Source of the DNA: Providencia alcalifaciens DSM 30120
GTDB taxonomy: Bacteria; Pseudomonadota; Gammaproteobacteria; Enterobacterales; Enterobacteriaceae
Direction of reading: 5' to 3'
DNA length: 64,000 nt
Assembly (NCBI RefSeq): GCF_000173415.1
Contig: NZ_ABXW01000004.1
Location: forward strand, 62,001 to 126,000
Below are positions 8,730-18,807 of this stretch, one piece after another. Numbering within the stretch: the stretch's first letter is position 1; the number at the start of each line of letters is the position of its first letter. The position numbers and the translations under genes were made by a program. The notes beneath the pieces were generated by a model that saw only the letters and a list, made by a program, of their open reading frames with translations, was not told the DNA's origin and searched no databases.

Positions 8730-9683
8730 ATGACCGACAAACTAACCTCCTTACGTAGTCTGACAACTGTTGTTGCCGACACTGGCGACATCGAAGCGAT
8801 GAAGCTGTACAAACCACAAGATGCGACGACTAACCCATCGCTGATTTTAAATGCTGCACAAATTCCTGAATACCGTAAATTAATTGATGAAGCGGTAGAA
8901 TGGGCTCGTAAGCAAAGTAACAACCGTGAGCAACAAATTGTCGATGCATGTGACAAACTGGCTGTTAATATCGGTCTGGAAATTCTGAAATTAGTACCGG
9001 GTCGTATCTCAACAGAAGTTGATGCGCGTCTTTCTTATGATGAAGAAGCGTGTATTACTAAAGCTCGCCGTTTGATGAAAATGTACAACGAAGCTGGTAT
9101 CAGCAACGATCGTATTTTGATCAAATTAGCCTCTACTTGGCAGGGTATCCGCGCTGCGGAAAAACTGGAAAAAGAAGGCATCAACTGTAACTTAACCTTA
9201 TTATTCTCTTTTGCTCAAGCGCGTGCTTGTGCGGAAGCGGGTGTTTACCTGATCTCCCCATTCGTGGGTCGAATCCTTGACTGGTACAAAGCAAACACAG
9301 ATAAGAAAGAGTTTGCTGCACACGAAGATCCAGGCGTGGTTTCAGTGACTGAAATTTACAACTTCTATAAAGCGCATGGTTATAAAACTGTCGTAATGGG
9401 CGCAAGCTTCCGTAACGTTGGTGAAATCATTGAGCTAGCGGGTTGCGACCGTCTGACAATCTCTCCAGCATTACTGAAAGAGCTGTCTGAATCACAAGGT
9501 GAATTAGTTTGTAAGCTGAAAGATGCTGGCAAAACTCAAGAGCCGGGCGCTAAATTGACAGAAGCTGAGTTCTACTGGCAGCATAACCAAGATCCAATGG
9601 CGGTTGATAAACTGTCTGACGGTATCCGTAAGTTCGCTGTTGACCAAGAAAAACTGGAAAAAATGATCGCAGCTCTGCTGTAA
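8730..9683 (+). CDS. talB: transaldolase B
   Basis: Transfers a dihydroxyacetone unit between sedoheptulose 7-phosphate and glyceraldehyde 3-phosphate in the non-oxidative pentose phosphate pathway. At 317 aa it is exactly the E. coli length when started at ATG 8730 (MTDKLTSLR). The Schiff-base lysine is K132 in ILIKLASTW, and catalytic D17 and E96 are present. The open frame extends upstream into an ERIC repeat, so the internal ATG was chosen. The ribosome site is weak (ACGAGATTAAAG). Followed by a strong terminator. Confidence 0.97.
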   Translation: MTDKLTSLRSLTTVVADTGDIEAMKLYKPQDATTNPSLILNAAQIPEYRKLIDEAVEWARKQSNNREQQIVDACDKLAVNIGLEILKLVPGRISTEVDARLSYDEEACITKARRLMKMYNEAGISNDRILIKLASTWQGIRAAEKLEKEGINCNLTLLFSFAQARACAEAGVYLISPFVGRILDWYKANTDKKEFAAHEDPGVVSVTEIYNFYKAHGYKTVVMGASFRNVGEIIELAGCDRLTISPALLKELSESQGELVCKLKDAGKTQEPGAKLTEAEFYWQHNQDPMAVDKLSDGIRKFAVDQEKLEKMIAALL

Positions 9684-9698
9684 TTTCCTTTTTCTTAG

Positions 9699-9728
9699 AA
9701 AACCCAGTCAAATTGGCTGGGTTTTTTT
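9699..9728 (+). terminator. talB terminator
   Basis: AAAACCCAG (9699-9707) pairs with CTGGGTTTT (9717-9725), followed by further T residues. Confidence 0.9.
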
Positions 9729-9890
9729 ATGTCGTTTTTTCATTGATTAAACTCGCAATTCCATATTTCGGCACAAACACGACGCTGTCAGCGATTCATG
9801 CTCATGGTATGATGCAGCATGTTTATTATTGTTGGTGTGGTATTTTCTCGCCAAGTGAACGAATTTAAATGATTAATTTTTGAGGTTTGT

Positions 9891-10475
9891 ATGAATGAGT
9901 TGCGCATAGGTCTGGTGTCGGTTTCTGATCGTGCTTCAGGCGGTATCTACGAAGATAAAGGGATCCCAGCACTCGAGGAGTGGCTAACGAAAACAATCAC
10001 CACACCTTTTCGTGTAGAAACTCGTTTGATCCCTGATGAGCAAGTCATGATAGAGCAGACGCTGTGTGAGCTGGTGGACGAGTTTTCTTGCCATTTAGTT
10101 TTGACAACGGGTGGGACAGGACCAGCTCGCCGCGATGTCACGCCAGATGCGACTCTCGCCATTGCTGATCGTGAAATGCCAGGATTTGGAGAGCAGATGC
10201 GCCAAATCAGCTTGAAATTCGTACCAACAGCGATTTTATCTCGTCAAGTCGGCGTGATCCGTAATCAGTCATTGATTCTAAATTTACCGGGGCAGCCAAA
10301 AGCGATTGCTGAAACCTTGGAAGGTCTGAAAGATAAAGAAGGGAATGTATTAGTATCGGGTATTTTTGCCAGCGTTCCTTATTGTATTCAACTACTTGAT
10401 GGTCCATACATTGAAACGGATGAGACTATCGTTAAAGCATTCAGACCAAAATCCGCCATTCGTGTAGTTGAGTGA
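9891..10475 (+). CDS. mog: molybdopterin adenylyltransferase
   Basis: Adenylates molybdopterin so that MoeA can insert molybdate, completing molybdenum cofactor. 194 aa (E. coli 195). The MoaB/Mog fold signature TTGGTGPARRDVTPDAT lies at residues 72-88, and NLPGQPKAIAETL near 130-142. Ribosome site TGAGG is 7 nt before the ATG. Sits between talB and convergent satP as in E. coli. Confidence 0.96.
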   Translation: MNELRIGLVSVSDRASGGIYEDKGIPALEEWLTKTITTPFRVETRLIPDEQVMIEQTLCELVDEFSCHLVLTTGGTGPARRDVTPDATLAIADREMPGFGEQMRQISLKFVPTAILSRQVGVIRNQSLILNLPGQPKAIAETLEGLKDKEGNVLVSGIFASVPYCIQLLDGPYIETDETIVKAFRPKSAIRVVE

Positions 10476-10485
10476 TCTCTTCTAA

Positions 10486-10516
10486 AAAATCAGGCAGAGC
10501 GTCATGCCTGCCTGAT
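10486..10516 (-). terminator. satP terminator (mog/satP convergent)
   Basis: ATCAGGCAG (10489-10497) pairs with CTGCCTGAT (10508-10516). Read on the minus strand the stem is followed by six T residues, so it mainly ends satP. Confidence 0.8.
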
Positions 10517-10566
10517 AATTCTGATTACAGCTTCTATTAATATTCGAAATTAGCTACGTCGTAAAA

Positions 10567-11133
10567 CTAACTACGCTGACCAATTGGCAGAATTGTTTTG
10601 CCATACTGCTCATTCAAGACTTCAGCCATTGCTAGATAAAAGGCGCTTGCGCCACAGATAATCCCTTCATAGCCAGCGAACTGAAGTAAAGTGGCATTGT
10701 TCGTGAAATTGCCTATTGCTAACATGGCGAACAGTACGGTTAAGCTGCCGAAGATAAATTGCAGCACAAAGTTTGTTTTGAAGGTGCCTAAGAACATAAA
10801 GAATGTAAAAATTCCCCACAACAGCAGGAACATCCCTAAAAATGCAGGATCAGTGGCTTCTGCTAATCCCATAGTAGGTAAAAACAGCAAACCGACTAAT
10901 GCAAGCCAAAAAAAGCCGTAAGAGGTAAATGCAGTTGCACCGAAAGTATTGCCTTTCTTATATTCAATAATTCCAGCAATCACTTGCGCGATACCACCGT
11001 AGAAAATTCCCATGCTTAAAATAACCGATGAGAGAGGAAAAAAACCTGCATTATGAATATTCAGCAGGATTGTTGTCATACCAAAGCCCAATAAACCGAG
11101 TGGGCCTGGATTGGCAAGCGAACTAGATTGCAT
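10567..11133 (-). CDS. satP: succinate-acetate/proton symporter SatP
   Basis: Inner-membrane carrier for acetate and succinate of the AceTr/GPR1-FUN34-YaaH family, with about six membrane segments. Started at ATG 11133 it is 188 aa, identical to E. coli SatP; an upstream in-frame start at 11163 would add ten residues, but the AGAGG site favours 11133. The family motif NPAPLG reads NPGPLG here (residues 8-13), one substitution from the E. coli version. The conserved EYKKGNTFG loop and EVLNEQYG tail are present. Convergent with mog. Confidence 0.94.
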   Translation of the reverse strand: MQSSSLANPGPLGLLGFGMTTILLNIHNAGFFPLSSVILSMGIFYGGIAQVIAGIIEYKKGNTFGATAFTSYGFFWLALVGLLFLPTMGLAEATDPAFLGMFLLLWGIFTFFMFLGTFKTNFVLQFIFGSLTVLFAMLAIGNFTNNATLLQFAGYEGIICGASAFYLAMAEVLNEQYGKTILPIGQRS

Positions 11134-11290
11134 ATAACCTCTGGTAAAGTATTTAAAAATCAAATAGATATAATGAATGATTATTCCCCTATAGGAAGGG
11201 GAGGCGCATAATACGCAGTTTTAATTGTCGAAACAATGATCAAGAGACGGGTTTATTTACATTAAATGTAAAATTTTTTTAGTTTTCCCC

Positions 11291-11318
11291 CTTGATGAAT
11301 GAATTTGTGACCCCATCT
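11291..11318 (+). promoter_or_regulatory. sigma-32 heat-shock promoter of dnaKJ
   Basis: CTTGATG (11291-11297), a 13-bp spacer and CCCCATCT (11311-11318) match the sigma-32 consensus (CTTGAAA / CCCCATnT) and closely resemble E. coli dnaK P1. It lies about 150 bp upstream of dnaK within the 11134-11468 gap; the rest of that gap is AT-rich leader with no other feature seen. Confidence 0.88.
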
Positions 11319-11468
11319 TTAAGACATCAACAGTTATCAATCTAAATTATTGCGAGTTGCAAAAAAAAGTTAAGGTTGGAGTAAAAACTCCCTTGAAAAT
11401 GAAATATTGAGCCTTATATAGATTGATATCGAAATTAAATGAAAAGAATTCCTTTGGAGGCGTTTTAA

Positions 11469-13382
11469 ATGGGTAAAATTATTGGTATCGACTTAGGTAC
11501 AACTAACTCATGCGTTGCAATTATGGATGGCACTACTGCGCGTGTTCTTGAGAACAGCGAAGGTGATAGAACTACTCCTTCCATCATTGCGTATACACAA
11601 GATGGTGAAATTTTAGTTGGTCAGCCAGCAAAACGTCAGGCTGTAACTAACCCAGAAAACACATTATTTGCGATCAAACGTTTGATCGGTCGTCGTTTCC
11701 AAGACGAAGAAGTTCAGCGCGACGTGTCTATCATGCCATACAAAATTATTGCGGCTGATAACGGTGATGCGTGGTTAGATGTAAAAGGCCAAAAAATGGC
11801 TCCACCACAAGTCTCTGCTGAAGTATTGAAAAAAATGAAGAAAACTGCGGAAGATTATCTGGGTGAGCCAGTAACTGAAGCGGTTATCACTGTACCAGCA
11901 TACTTTAACGATGCTCAGCGTCAAGCAACCAAAGATGCGGGTCGTATCGCTGGTTTAGACGTAAAACGTATCATCAACGAACCAACAGCAGCAGCGCTGG
12001 CGTACGGTTTGGATAGAGAAGTCGGTAACCGTACTATCGCGGTATATGACTTAGGTGGTGGTACATTCGACTTATCTATCATCGAAATCGATGAAGTTGA
12101 TGGCGAAAAAACCTATGAAGTTCTGGCAACCAACGGTGATACTCACTTAGGTGGTGAAGACTTCGATACTCGTTTAATCAACTACTTAGTTGATGAGTTT
12201 AAGAAAGAACAAGGTGTTGACCTGCGCAATGATCCGCTGGCAATGCAACGTCTGAAAGAATCTGCTGAAAAAGCAAAAATTGAGCTGTCTTCCGCTCAAC
12301 AAACTGACGTTAACCTGCCATACATCACTGCGGATGCAACTGGTCCAAAACACATGAACATCAAAGTGACTCGTGCAAAACTGGAGTCACTGGTAGAAGA
12401 TTTAGTTAAACGTTCTATGGAGCCAGTCAAAGTTGCTCTGCAAGACGCTGGCTTAAGCGTAGGTGACATCAACGACGTTATCTTAGTTGGTGGTCAGACT
12501 CGTATGCCAATGGTTCAAAAAGTGGTTGCTGATTTCTTCGGTAAAGAACCACGTAAAGATGTGAACCCAGATGAAGCCGTTGCAATCGGTGCAGCAGTAC
12601 AAGGTGGTGTATTAGCAGGTGATGTTAAAGACGTTCTGTTACTTGATGTAACACCACTGTCTTTAGGTATCGAAACCATGGGTGGCGTGATGACTTCGTT
12701 AATTTCGAAAAACACCACTATCCCAACTAAACACAGCCAAGTGTTCTCAACTGCTGAAGATAACCAAGCTGCCGTGACTATTCACGTGCTGCAAGGTGAA
12801 CGTAAACGTGCAAGTGATAACAAATCACTGGGTCAGTTTAATTTAGATGGTATTCAAGCAGCACCACGCGGCATGCCACAAATCGAAGTGACTTTTGACA
12901 TCGATGCGGATGGTATCTTGCATGTTTCTGCGAAAGACAAAAACAGCGGTCGTGAGCAAAACATTACCATTAAGGCTTCTTCTGGTCTGAATGATGAAGA
13001 AATCGAAAAAATGGTACGTGATGCAGAAGCAAACGCTGAAGCAGACCGTAAATTTGAAGAGTTAGTACAGGTTCGTAACCAAGCTGACCAACTGATCCAC
13101 GGTACTCGTAAACAAATCGAAGAAGCGGGCGATAAATTACCAGCAGAAGATAAAGCTAACATCGAAAAAGCAACTTCAGAATTAGAAGTCGCTTCTAAAG
13201 GTGAAGATAAAGCTGATATCGAAGCGAAAATCCAAGCGCTGGTAACGGCATCTGCGAAACTTCTGGAAATTGCACAGCAACAAGCTCAAGCGGGCGCTGC
13301 GGGTGCAGGTGCAGAAGCGAAGAAAGATGACGACGTTGTTGATGCTGAATTCGAAGAAGTTAACGACAAAGACAAAAAATAA
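11469..13382 (+). CDS. dnaK: molecular chaperone DnaK (Hsp70)
   Basis: ATP-driven Hsp70 chaperone acting with DnaJ and GrpE in folding, disaggregation and sigma-32 control. 637 aa (E. coli 638). The nucleotide-binding domain opens with [10 protein letters not shown] and contains [11 protein letters not shown] near residue 195; the substrate domain follows the [11 protein letters not shown] linker region near 392; the lid ends in the acidic tail [14 protein letters not shown] typical of proteobacterial DnaK. Preceded by GGAGG and a sigma-32 promoter; dnaJ follows after 110 nt. Confidence 0.99.
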   Translation: MGKIIGIDLGTTNSCVAIMDGTTARVLENSEGDRTTPSIIAYTQDGEILVGQPAKRQAVTNPENTLFAIKRLIGRRFQDEEVQRDVSIMPYKIIAADNGDAWLDVKGQKMAPPQVSAEVLKKMKKTAEDYLGEPVTEAVITVPAYFNDAQRQATKDAGRIAGLDVKRIINEPTAAALAYGLDREVGNRTIAVYDLGGGTFDLSIIEIDEVDGEKTYEVLATNGDTHLGGEDFDTRLINYLVDEFKKEQGVDLRNDPLAMQRLKESAEKAKIELSSAQQTDVNLPYITADATGPKHMNIKVTRAKLESLVEDLVKRSMEPVKVALQDAGLSVGDINDVILVGGQTRMPMVQKVVADFFGKEPRKDVNPDEAVAIGAAVQGGVLAGDVKDVLLLDVTPLSLGIETMGGVMTSLISKNTTIPTKHSQVFSTAEDNQAAVTIHVLQGERKRASDNKSLGQFNLDGIQAAPRGMPQIEVTFDIDADGILHVSAKDKNSGREQNITIKASSGLNDEEIEKMVRDAEANAEADRKFEELVQVRNQADQLIHGTRKQIEEAGDKLPAEDKANIEKATSELEVASKGEDKADIEAKIQALVTASAKLLEIAQQQAQAGAAGAGAEAKKDDDVVDAEFEEVNDKDKK

Positions 13383-13437
13383 GGCCCTTAGCGGGCGCAG
13401 TGACTATAGCAAGAATGTGACATAGTGACTGATACCG

Positions 13438-13471
13438 GACACGGGCGTTGAGGGAACTCTGCGCCCGTGTC
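13438..13471 (+). promoter_or_regulatory. dnaK-dnaJ intercistronic stem-loop
   Basis: GACACGGGCG (13438-13447) pairs with CGCCCGTGTC (13462-13471). An inner GAG/CTC pair closes a GGAA (GNRA) tetraloop. No T run follows, so it is probably a stability or processing element, or a partial terminator that reduces dnaJ relative to dnaK. Confidence 0.65.
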
Positions 13472-13492
13472 TGCATGTTAAGGGAAAAATAA

Positions 13493-14650
13493 ATGGCGAA
13501 AAGAGATTTTTATGAGGTTTTAGGCCTCGAAAAAAATGCTTCAGACAAAGACATCAAGCGAGCGTATAAGCGTTTAGCGATGAAGCACCATCCTGACCGT
13601 AATCAGGAGAAAAAAGATGAAGCTGAAGAGAAATTTAAAGAGATAAAAGAAGCTTACGAAGTCCTATCCGACGAGCAAAAACGTGCAGCTTATGATCAAT
13701 ATGGTCATGCCGCGTTTGAACAAGGCGGTATGGGTGGCGGTGGCGGTGGCGGTGGATTCGGCGGCTTTGGTGGCGGCGACTTCAATAGTGATATTTTTGG
13801 TGACATCTTCGGTGACATTTTTGGTGGAGGTCGACGCCAACAGCGCCCAAGCCGTGGTTCTGATCTGCAATACAACATGGAACTGACTCTTGAAGAAGCA
13901 GTCCGTGGAGTGACCAAAGAGATCCGTATCCCAACACTTGAAAGTTGTGATGTGTGCCACGGTAGTGGTGCGAAACCGGGGACGAGTGCGGAAACTTGCC
14001 AAACCTGTCATGGTATGGGGCAAGTCCATATGCGCCAAGGTTTCTTCTCAGTGCAACAAGCTTGTCCAACCTGTCACGGTCGCGGAAAAATTATCAAAGA
14101 CCCATGCAATAAATGTCATGGTCAAGGTCGCGTAGAGAAATACAAAACCTTATCCGTTAAGATCCCAGCAGGGGTTGATACTGGTGACCGCGTTCGTTTA
14201 TCAGGTGAGGGTGAAGCCGGAGCAAATGGCGCACCAGCAGGTGATTTATTCGTTCAAATGCATGTTTTACCTCACGATATTTTTGAGCGTGATGGTAATA
14301 ACTTACATTGCGAAGTACCAATCAACTTTGCAACGGCAGCACTGGGTGGCGAAATCGAAGTACCAACACTTGATGGGCGCGTTAAACTGAAAATTCCTGC
14401 GGAAACCCAAACGGGTAAAACATTCCGTATGAAAGGTAAGGGCGTGAAATCAGTGCGTGGTGGAATGCAAGGTGACTTAATGTGTCACATTGTTGTTGAA
14501 ACGCCAGTGAAACTGAATGAGAAACAAAAAGAGTTGCTTAGAGAGTTTGGTGAATCGTTAGGTGGCTCTGGAGGCGAAAAAAATAGCCCACGTTCAAAAC
14601 GTTTTTTAGATGGCGTGAAGAAATTCTTTGATGATCTCACCAACAAATAA
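13493..14650 (+). CDS. dnaJ: co-chaperone DnaJ (Hsp40)
   Basis: Stimulates DnaK ATPase and delivers substrates. 385 aa (E. coli 376). The J domain has the HPD motif at residues 33-35. A Gly/Phe-rich region at about 77-115 with [12 protein letters not shown] follows. Four CxxCxGxG zinc repeats lie at about 146-210 ([32 protein letters not shown]). The C-terminal domains end in a basic tail. Second gene of the heat-shock operon. Confidence 0.99.
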   Translation: MAKRDFYEVLGLEKNASDKDIKRAYKRLAMKHHPDRNQEKKDEAEEKFKEIKEAYEVLSDEQKRAAYDQYGHAAFEQGGMGGGGGGGGFGGFGGGDFNSDIFGDIFGDIFGGGRRQQRPSRGSDLQYNMELTLEEAVRGVTKEIRIPTLESCDVCHGSGAKPGTSAETCQTCHGMGQVHMRQGFFSVQQACPTCHGRGKIIKDPCNKCHGQGRVEKYKTLSVKIPAGVDTGDRVRLSGEGEAGANGAPAGDLFVQMHVLPHDIFERDGNNLHCEVPINFATAALGGEIEVPTLDGRVKLKIPAETQTGKTFRMKGKGVKSVRGGMQGDLMCHIVVETPVKLNEKQKELLREFGESLGGSGGEKNSPRSKRFLDGVKKFFDDLTNK

Positions 14651-14673
14651 TGGTTTGATCTCTCAGTAAAAAA

Positions 14674-14714
14674 TAATGGCTGATCCAGTGAAATACTGAA
14701 TCAGCCATTTTTTT
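14674..14714. terminator. dnaJ terminator, shared with convergent gene
   Basis: AATGGCTGAT (14675-14684) pairs with ATCAGCCATT (14700-14709), an inner CAGT/ACTG extends the stem, and T residues follow. It also lies immediately downstream of the convergent amidohydrolase gene. Confidence 0.88.
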
Positions 14715-16113
14715 ATTTGACGACTTCGCCACTATCAATGACGGTTTTTCGAACTTGATCCGCAAATTGCAGAGCTTCTTTCACAATGGCACTTTCATCT
14801 ACTGTGAGCACTTTACGATCTTCCATTAGTAGGCTTCCATCAACGATAGAATGACGTACATTGGATGCATTAGCACCATAAACGAGAGCGGCATAAGGGC
14901 TGTACATCGGTACCATATTAGGTGATTTAGTATCAACAACAATGATATCCGCCAACTTCCCTGCTTCAAGAGACCCTAATTTATCTTCCATATGAATCGC
15001 TTTCGCGGAGCCTTTAGTTGCTAGTTCAACCACGGTTATCGGTGGCATCGCGGCTCTATCTTTATTCTCAAGCTTATGAATTTTACCGACTAAATTAAGT
15101 TCATTCATGGTTGTTAAGGTATTGCTCGACATAGGACCATCAGTTCCTAAGCCCACGCGAACCCCTTTCGCTAACATGGCGGTGACAGGGGCAACGCCCT
15201 TGGCTGATTTCGTATTCGCGCTGACATTATGCGCGACTCCGACATCGTATTGCTTGAGGAGGTCGATATCGCTGTCATTGACCATAATGGCATGAGCAGC
15301 GATCACTTTACTGTTTAATGCACCAATATCTGCCATGTATTGCACTGGGCTTTTACCTCCAGTACGTTTGGCAATTTCTTCTTGTTCTCGGTCGGTTTCC
15401 GCTAAGTGGATCATAACGGGGACATCAAGCTCTTGAGAAAGTTTGGAAATTTTCTGTAAATGCTCGGTAGTATTGGTATAAGGGGCATGAGGTGCAAAAG
15501 CTGGCGTAATGCGAGGATGATCTTTGTATTGATTGATAAAATTCACTGCATAGGCGATGCCTTCATCCGCATTTTGGGCATCAGCAACTGGGAATTTAAT
15601 AACAGATTCACCAAGGATTGCACGCATACCAATTTTATCGACAGTTTTTGCTACTTCATCTTCAAAATAGTACATATCTACGTATGTGGTAACGCCCCCT
15701 TTTAGCATCTCGACATTGGCTAAGTTAGCGCCTACCCGCACCATTTCTCGGGAAACCATCTTACTTTCTAATGGAAAAATGTAGCGGTGTAATCGATCTG
15801 GTACATCATCAGCAAGGGAGCGAAATACTGTCATTGATGCATGAGTGTGGGTATTGATTAATCCTGGCATGACAATATCACCATCAACATTAAGTTGTTT
15901 TTTGGCAGTATATTGCTTGGTGAGTTCAGGACCACCCACCGCCACAATTTTGTTTTTATCAATAACGACAGTGCCATTTTCAATCACTTTATTGTGGGCA
16001 TCCATCGTCAAAATGGTTCCATCAACAATCATTAAATCCGCTGGCGTGGCGGCAAGTACCGCTATTGGCGCTGCTATCATTGACATGGCAACTAAAGATC
16101 GGAGTAAGGTCAT
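14713..16113 (-). CDS. exported amidohydrolase, MtaD/SsnA-type deaminase-like
   Basis: Metal-dependent amidohydrolase of 466 aa related to S-adenosylhomocysteine/methylthioadenosine deaminases and SsnA. Residues 1-21 form a typical Sec signal peptide (MTLLRSLVAMSMIAAPIAVL, then A before ATPADL), so the enzyme is predicted to be periplasmic, unlike cytosolic MtaD. Metal ligands are visible: H89 and H91 in INTHTHAS, H236 in MIHLAETD, H274 in AHAIMVND and D325 in GLGTDGPMSS. E239 fits the catalytic glutamate. It lies 89 bp downstream of a DMT transporter on the same strand. The substrate is not determined by sequence; a purine nucleoside or related amide is likely. Confidence 0.82.
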   Translation of the reverse strand: MTLLRSLVAMSMIAAPIAVLAATPADLMIVDGTILTMDAHNKVIENGTVVIDKNKIVAVGGPELTKQYTAKKQLNVDGDIVMPGLINTHTHASMTVFRSLADDVPDRLHRYIFPLESKMVSREMVRVGANLANVEMLKGGVTTYVDMYYFEDEVAKTVDKIGMRAILGESVIKFPVADAQNADEGIAYAVNFINQYKDHPRITPAFAPHAPYTNTTEHLQKISKLSQELDVPVMIHLAETDREQEEIAKRTGGKSPVQYMADIGALNSKVIAAHAIMVNDSDIDLLKQYDVGVAHNVSANTKSAKGVAPVTAMLAKGVRVGLGTDGPMSSNTLTTMNELNLVGKIHKLENKDRAAMPPITVVELATKGSAKAIHMEDKLGSLEAGKLADIIVVDTKSPNMVPMYSPYAALVYGANASNVRHSIVDGSLLMEDRKVLTVDESAIVKEALQFADQVRKTVIDSGEVVK

Positions 16114-16202
16114 TTTTACCTCATGACTAAATGAAAAATTAACGCTAAATATTATTGGTGTTGAAAATAGGATGTGAAAAACACATTCATAACATCACTA
16201 TC

Positions 16203-17051
16203 TTAACTGGATAGTTTTGCAAGTAACACCCCAAGTAAAATGACAATACAAGCAAGTACTCGCATGGCATTAAATTTTTCCTTGAGAAATACAATTGAGA
16301 GAAACATAGCGAAGAGAACGCTGGTTTCACGGATGGCAGCAACAATAACGATAGGTGCTTGGCTCATAGCCCAGATTGCGATGCCATAGCTAATTAGTTG
16401 CATTAACCCACCGAGTAATCCCGAACGCCAATATTGTTGAAATCCGTGTAGGAGTGAACTTTTATATTTCATTACTCCGGGGATCGCGAGTACTGCGCCA
16501 TTAAGTAAGAATAGCCATAAGGTATAGACAATCGGATCTTGGCTGGCTCTTGAACCATAGCCATCAGAGAGGGTATAGCAGGCAGTAAAAAAGGCGGTGG
16601 ATAATGCAAAAATTAGAGCCTTTCCTTTGATATTCAATGAAAATTTTCGCCCTGCAAAAGCGATGGCGATCACCCCTGAAATGATAAATATAATTCCAAC
16701 AAAACTCATGAATGGTAGGGATTCATTAAATAAAACAATACTTAATAACGCAGTAATTAACGGAGCAGAACCCCGAGAAATAGGGTAAATCTGGCTGAGA
16801 TCGCCATGGTTGTATGCTTGGCTGAGAAAGTAGATATAACCGATATGAAAGAATACCGACAAAATTAACCATGGCACCGCTTCAGGTGTCGGGAGCCCAA
16901 ACCAAAATAGCGCGGGAATGGTTAAAATACCTGAAAAAACGGCAATCATCACTAGACCGAAGAAACGGTCATTACCAAATTTAACGAGAGCGTTCCAACT
17001 GGCATGACAAAACGCGGCAAACAGCACAGAAAGCAGAACGTATAGAGACAT
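16203..17051 (-). CDS. EamA/DMT-family inner-membrane transporter
   Basis: A 282-aa membrane protein with about ten hydrophobic segments in two EamA halves; the hallmark PISRGSAPLITALLS lies near residue 88 and the second half ends with VFLKEKFNAMRVLACIVILL. The family exports metabolites or takes up small solutes; the substrate is unknown. ATG 17051 was chosen. A longer frame begins at a TTG at 17099 but adds a poorly hydrophobic stretch. The ribosome site is unclear. Likely co-transcribed with the downstream exported amidohydrolase. Confidence 0.8.
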   Translation of the reverse strand: MSLYVLLSVLFAAFCHASWNALVKFGNDRFFGLVMIAVFSGILTIPALFWFGLPTPEAVPWLILSVFFHIGYIYFLSQAYNHGDLSQIYPISRGSAPLITALLSIVLFNESLPFMSFVGIIFIISGVIAIAFAGRKFSLNIKGKALIFALSTAFFTACYTLSDGYGSRASQDPIVYTLWLFLLNGAVLAIPGVMKYKSSLLHGFQQYWRSGLLGGLMQLISYGIAIWAMSQAPIVIVAAIRETSVLFAMFLSIVFLKEKFNAMRVLACIVILLGVLLAKLSS

Positions 17052-17445
17052 AATATAGAGAAATAATGATTGCCCAAGGGATGCCTGAGTATCACACAAA
17101 GTGGCTTTTTTATGAAGGGACTCACAAGGAATAGCGGAAAGGGGCTTTTATTTTTGCGAAGGGCTTCGAAAATCAAAAAATAAATGATTTTTTAGGCTTT
17201 CCAGAACAATTATTTTTCCTTAGTCTCTAAAAAATTTGAATTTTTAAAGTGCTTAACTTAATAAATTTATTGTTGGTTTTTAGAATAGTTGCCTATAGTT
17301 AAATTAACGATTTATTATCATTCGTTGTGATCTCAATTATAAAATGCTCGGAAATTACGATCATTAATGGATAAATAAACGATTTTTTACGAATTAATGA
17401 TTATCATAATATTAACATTCAAAAATATTTTTTGAGGTTATTCAT
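17052..17445. other. AT-rich intergenic region upstream of nhaA
   Basis: No gene seen. It must hold the divergent promoters of nhaA and the DMT transporter. A near-perfect palindrome, ATGAT-T-ATCAT (17397-17407), lies about 40 bp before nhaA; a 19-bp window at 17393-17411 matches the Fur consensus at 14 of 19 positions, but it could equally be an NhaR or H-NS related site. Confidence 0.5.
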
Positions 17446-18633
17446 ATGACAGCAATTATTCGTAAATTTTTAAAGTTAGAAGCAGCAGGAGGGCTACTCC
17501 TAATTATTGCTGCCATCGTCGCTTTAATAATGGCTAACACGCCATTACAGGGAGCTTACCAGCAATTTTTAGATATTCCGGTATCCATTAAAATTTCCTC
17601 ATTTGGATTAGATAAGCCTCTGATTCTATGGATTAATGATTTTTTAATGGCGATCTTTTTCCTTGTTGTAGGTTTAGAGGTAAAGCGTGAATTATTGGAA
17701 GGATCCCTCGCGGGGCGCGATAAAGCAATATTTCCAGCAATCGCTGCTGTGGGTGGAATGATTGCACCCGCGTTAGTTTATCTAGCGTTTAATGGTGCAG
17801 ACGATATTACTCGTCAAGGATGGGCTATCCCTGCCGCAACAGATATCGCGTTTGCGTTAGGCGTGATGGCGCTGCTGGGTAAGCGAGTTCCTACGGAACT
17901 GAAAGTATTCTTGTTGGCGTTAGCTATCATTGATGACCTGGGTGTTATTGTGATTATCGCCTTCTTTTACACAAGTTCAGTGTCTGTCATCGCATTGAGT
18001 TTAGCGGCGTTGTGTGTGGCGATTCTTTGTATGATGAACTGGCGTCGAGTAGAGAATACAGCGGCTTACTTAGTGATCGGCCTTATTTTATGGGTCTGTA
18101 TTTTAAAATCAGGAGTTCATGCCACGCTGGCTGGGGTGATTGTCGGTTTCTTAATTCCATTAAGAGGCACAAACAATACAAAACCCTCAGAAGAGTTGGA
18201 GCATGTGCTACACCCTTGGGTTGTTTATTTAATTTTGCCAATTTTTGCGTTTGCAAACTCAGGGGTACAGCTCAATGGCGTCACTTTTGATGGGTTAATG
18301 AGTTCATTACCACTTGGTGTAGCGGCGGGGTTAATATTAGGCAAACCAGTCGGTATTTTCTTATTTAGCTGGATTTCGGTAAAAGTAGGGTTGGCGAAAC
18401 TGCCAGCATCAATTAACTTGAAGCAAGTATTTGCGGTTTCAGTGCTTTGTGGGATCGGTTTTACTATGTCTATCTTCATCACTGGTCTTGCCTTTGAAGG
18501 ACTTGATGAGGTGTATAGTACCTACTCTAGGTTGGGTATTTTAATCGGTTCGACAACAGCAGCAGTGCTTGGGTACTTTATGTTAAGAGTCGTGTTACCG
18601 AAACCAAAAAACGCACTCAGTAGTGAAGAATAA
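17446..18633 (+). CDS. nhaA: Na+/H+ antiporter NhaA
   Basis: Inner-membrane antiporter that exchanges one Na+ or Li+ for two H+ and protects against salt and alkaline stress. 395 aa (E. coli 388) with 12 membrane helices. The ion-binding aspartates D163 and D164 (ALAIIDDLG) and D133 ([11 protein letters not shown]) are present at exactly E. coli positions. Ribosome site TGAGG before ATG 17446. Followed by nhaR, its LysR-type activator in E. coli. Confidence 0.97.
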   Translation: MTAIIRKFLKLEAAGGLLLIIAAIVALIMANTPLQGAYQQFLDIPVSIKISSFGLDKPLILWINDFLMAIFFLVVGLEVKRELLEGSLAGRDKAIFPAIAAVGGMIAPALVYLAFNGADDITRQGWAIPAATDIAFALGVMALLGKRVPTELKVFLLALAIIDDLGVIVIIAFFYTSSVSVIALSLAALCVAILCMMNWRRVENTAAYLVIGLILWVCILKSGVHATLAGVIVGFLIPLRGTNNTKPSEELEHVLHPWVVYLILPIFAFANSGVQLNGVTFDGLMSSLPLGVAAGLILGKPVGIFLFSWISVKVGLAKLPASINLKQVFAVSVLCGIGFTMSIFITGLAFEGLDEVYSTYSRLGILIGSTTAAVLGYFMLRVVLPKPKNALSSEE

Positions 18634-18684
18634 ACATAATAGACGTAATTATTAGTAAGAATTTTCGAGTTAATCTTCTATGAT

Positions 18685-18720
18685 ATGCCCGCGGTATGAG
18701 TTGCATACTGCGGGTATTTT
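18685..18720 (+). terminator. nhaA terminator
   Basis: A stem of about 14 bp: ATGCCCGCGGTATG pairs with CATACTGCGGGTAT (one or two G-T pairs) around a 5-nt loop, followed by TTT. It implies partial separation of nhaA and nhaR transcription. Confidence 0.75.
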
Positions 18721-18807
18721 AACTTATAACTCCCGATTACGGGGTACGGGTAAAGCGTATGGTCAGTATGTACTACGATAATTATTGGCGATACAAAAGG
18801 AATCGAT

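Noticed and set aside
13705-14135. Several alternative frames over the dnaJ Gly/Phe and zinc-repeat region
   Set aside because: They are shadows caused by repetitive Gly and Cys codons; dnaJ itself is complete with all domains.
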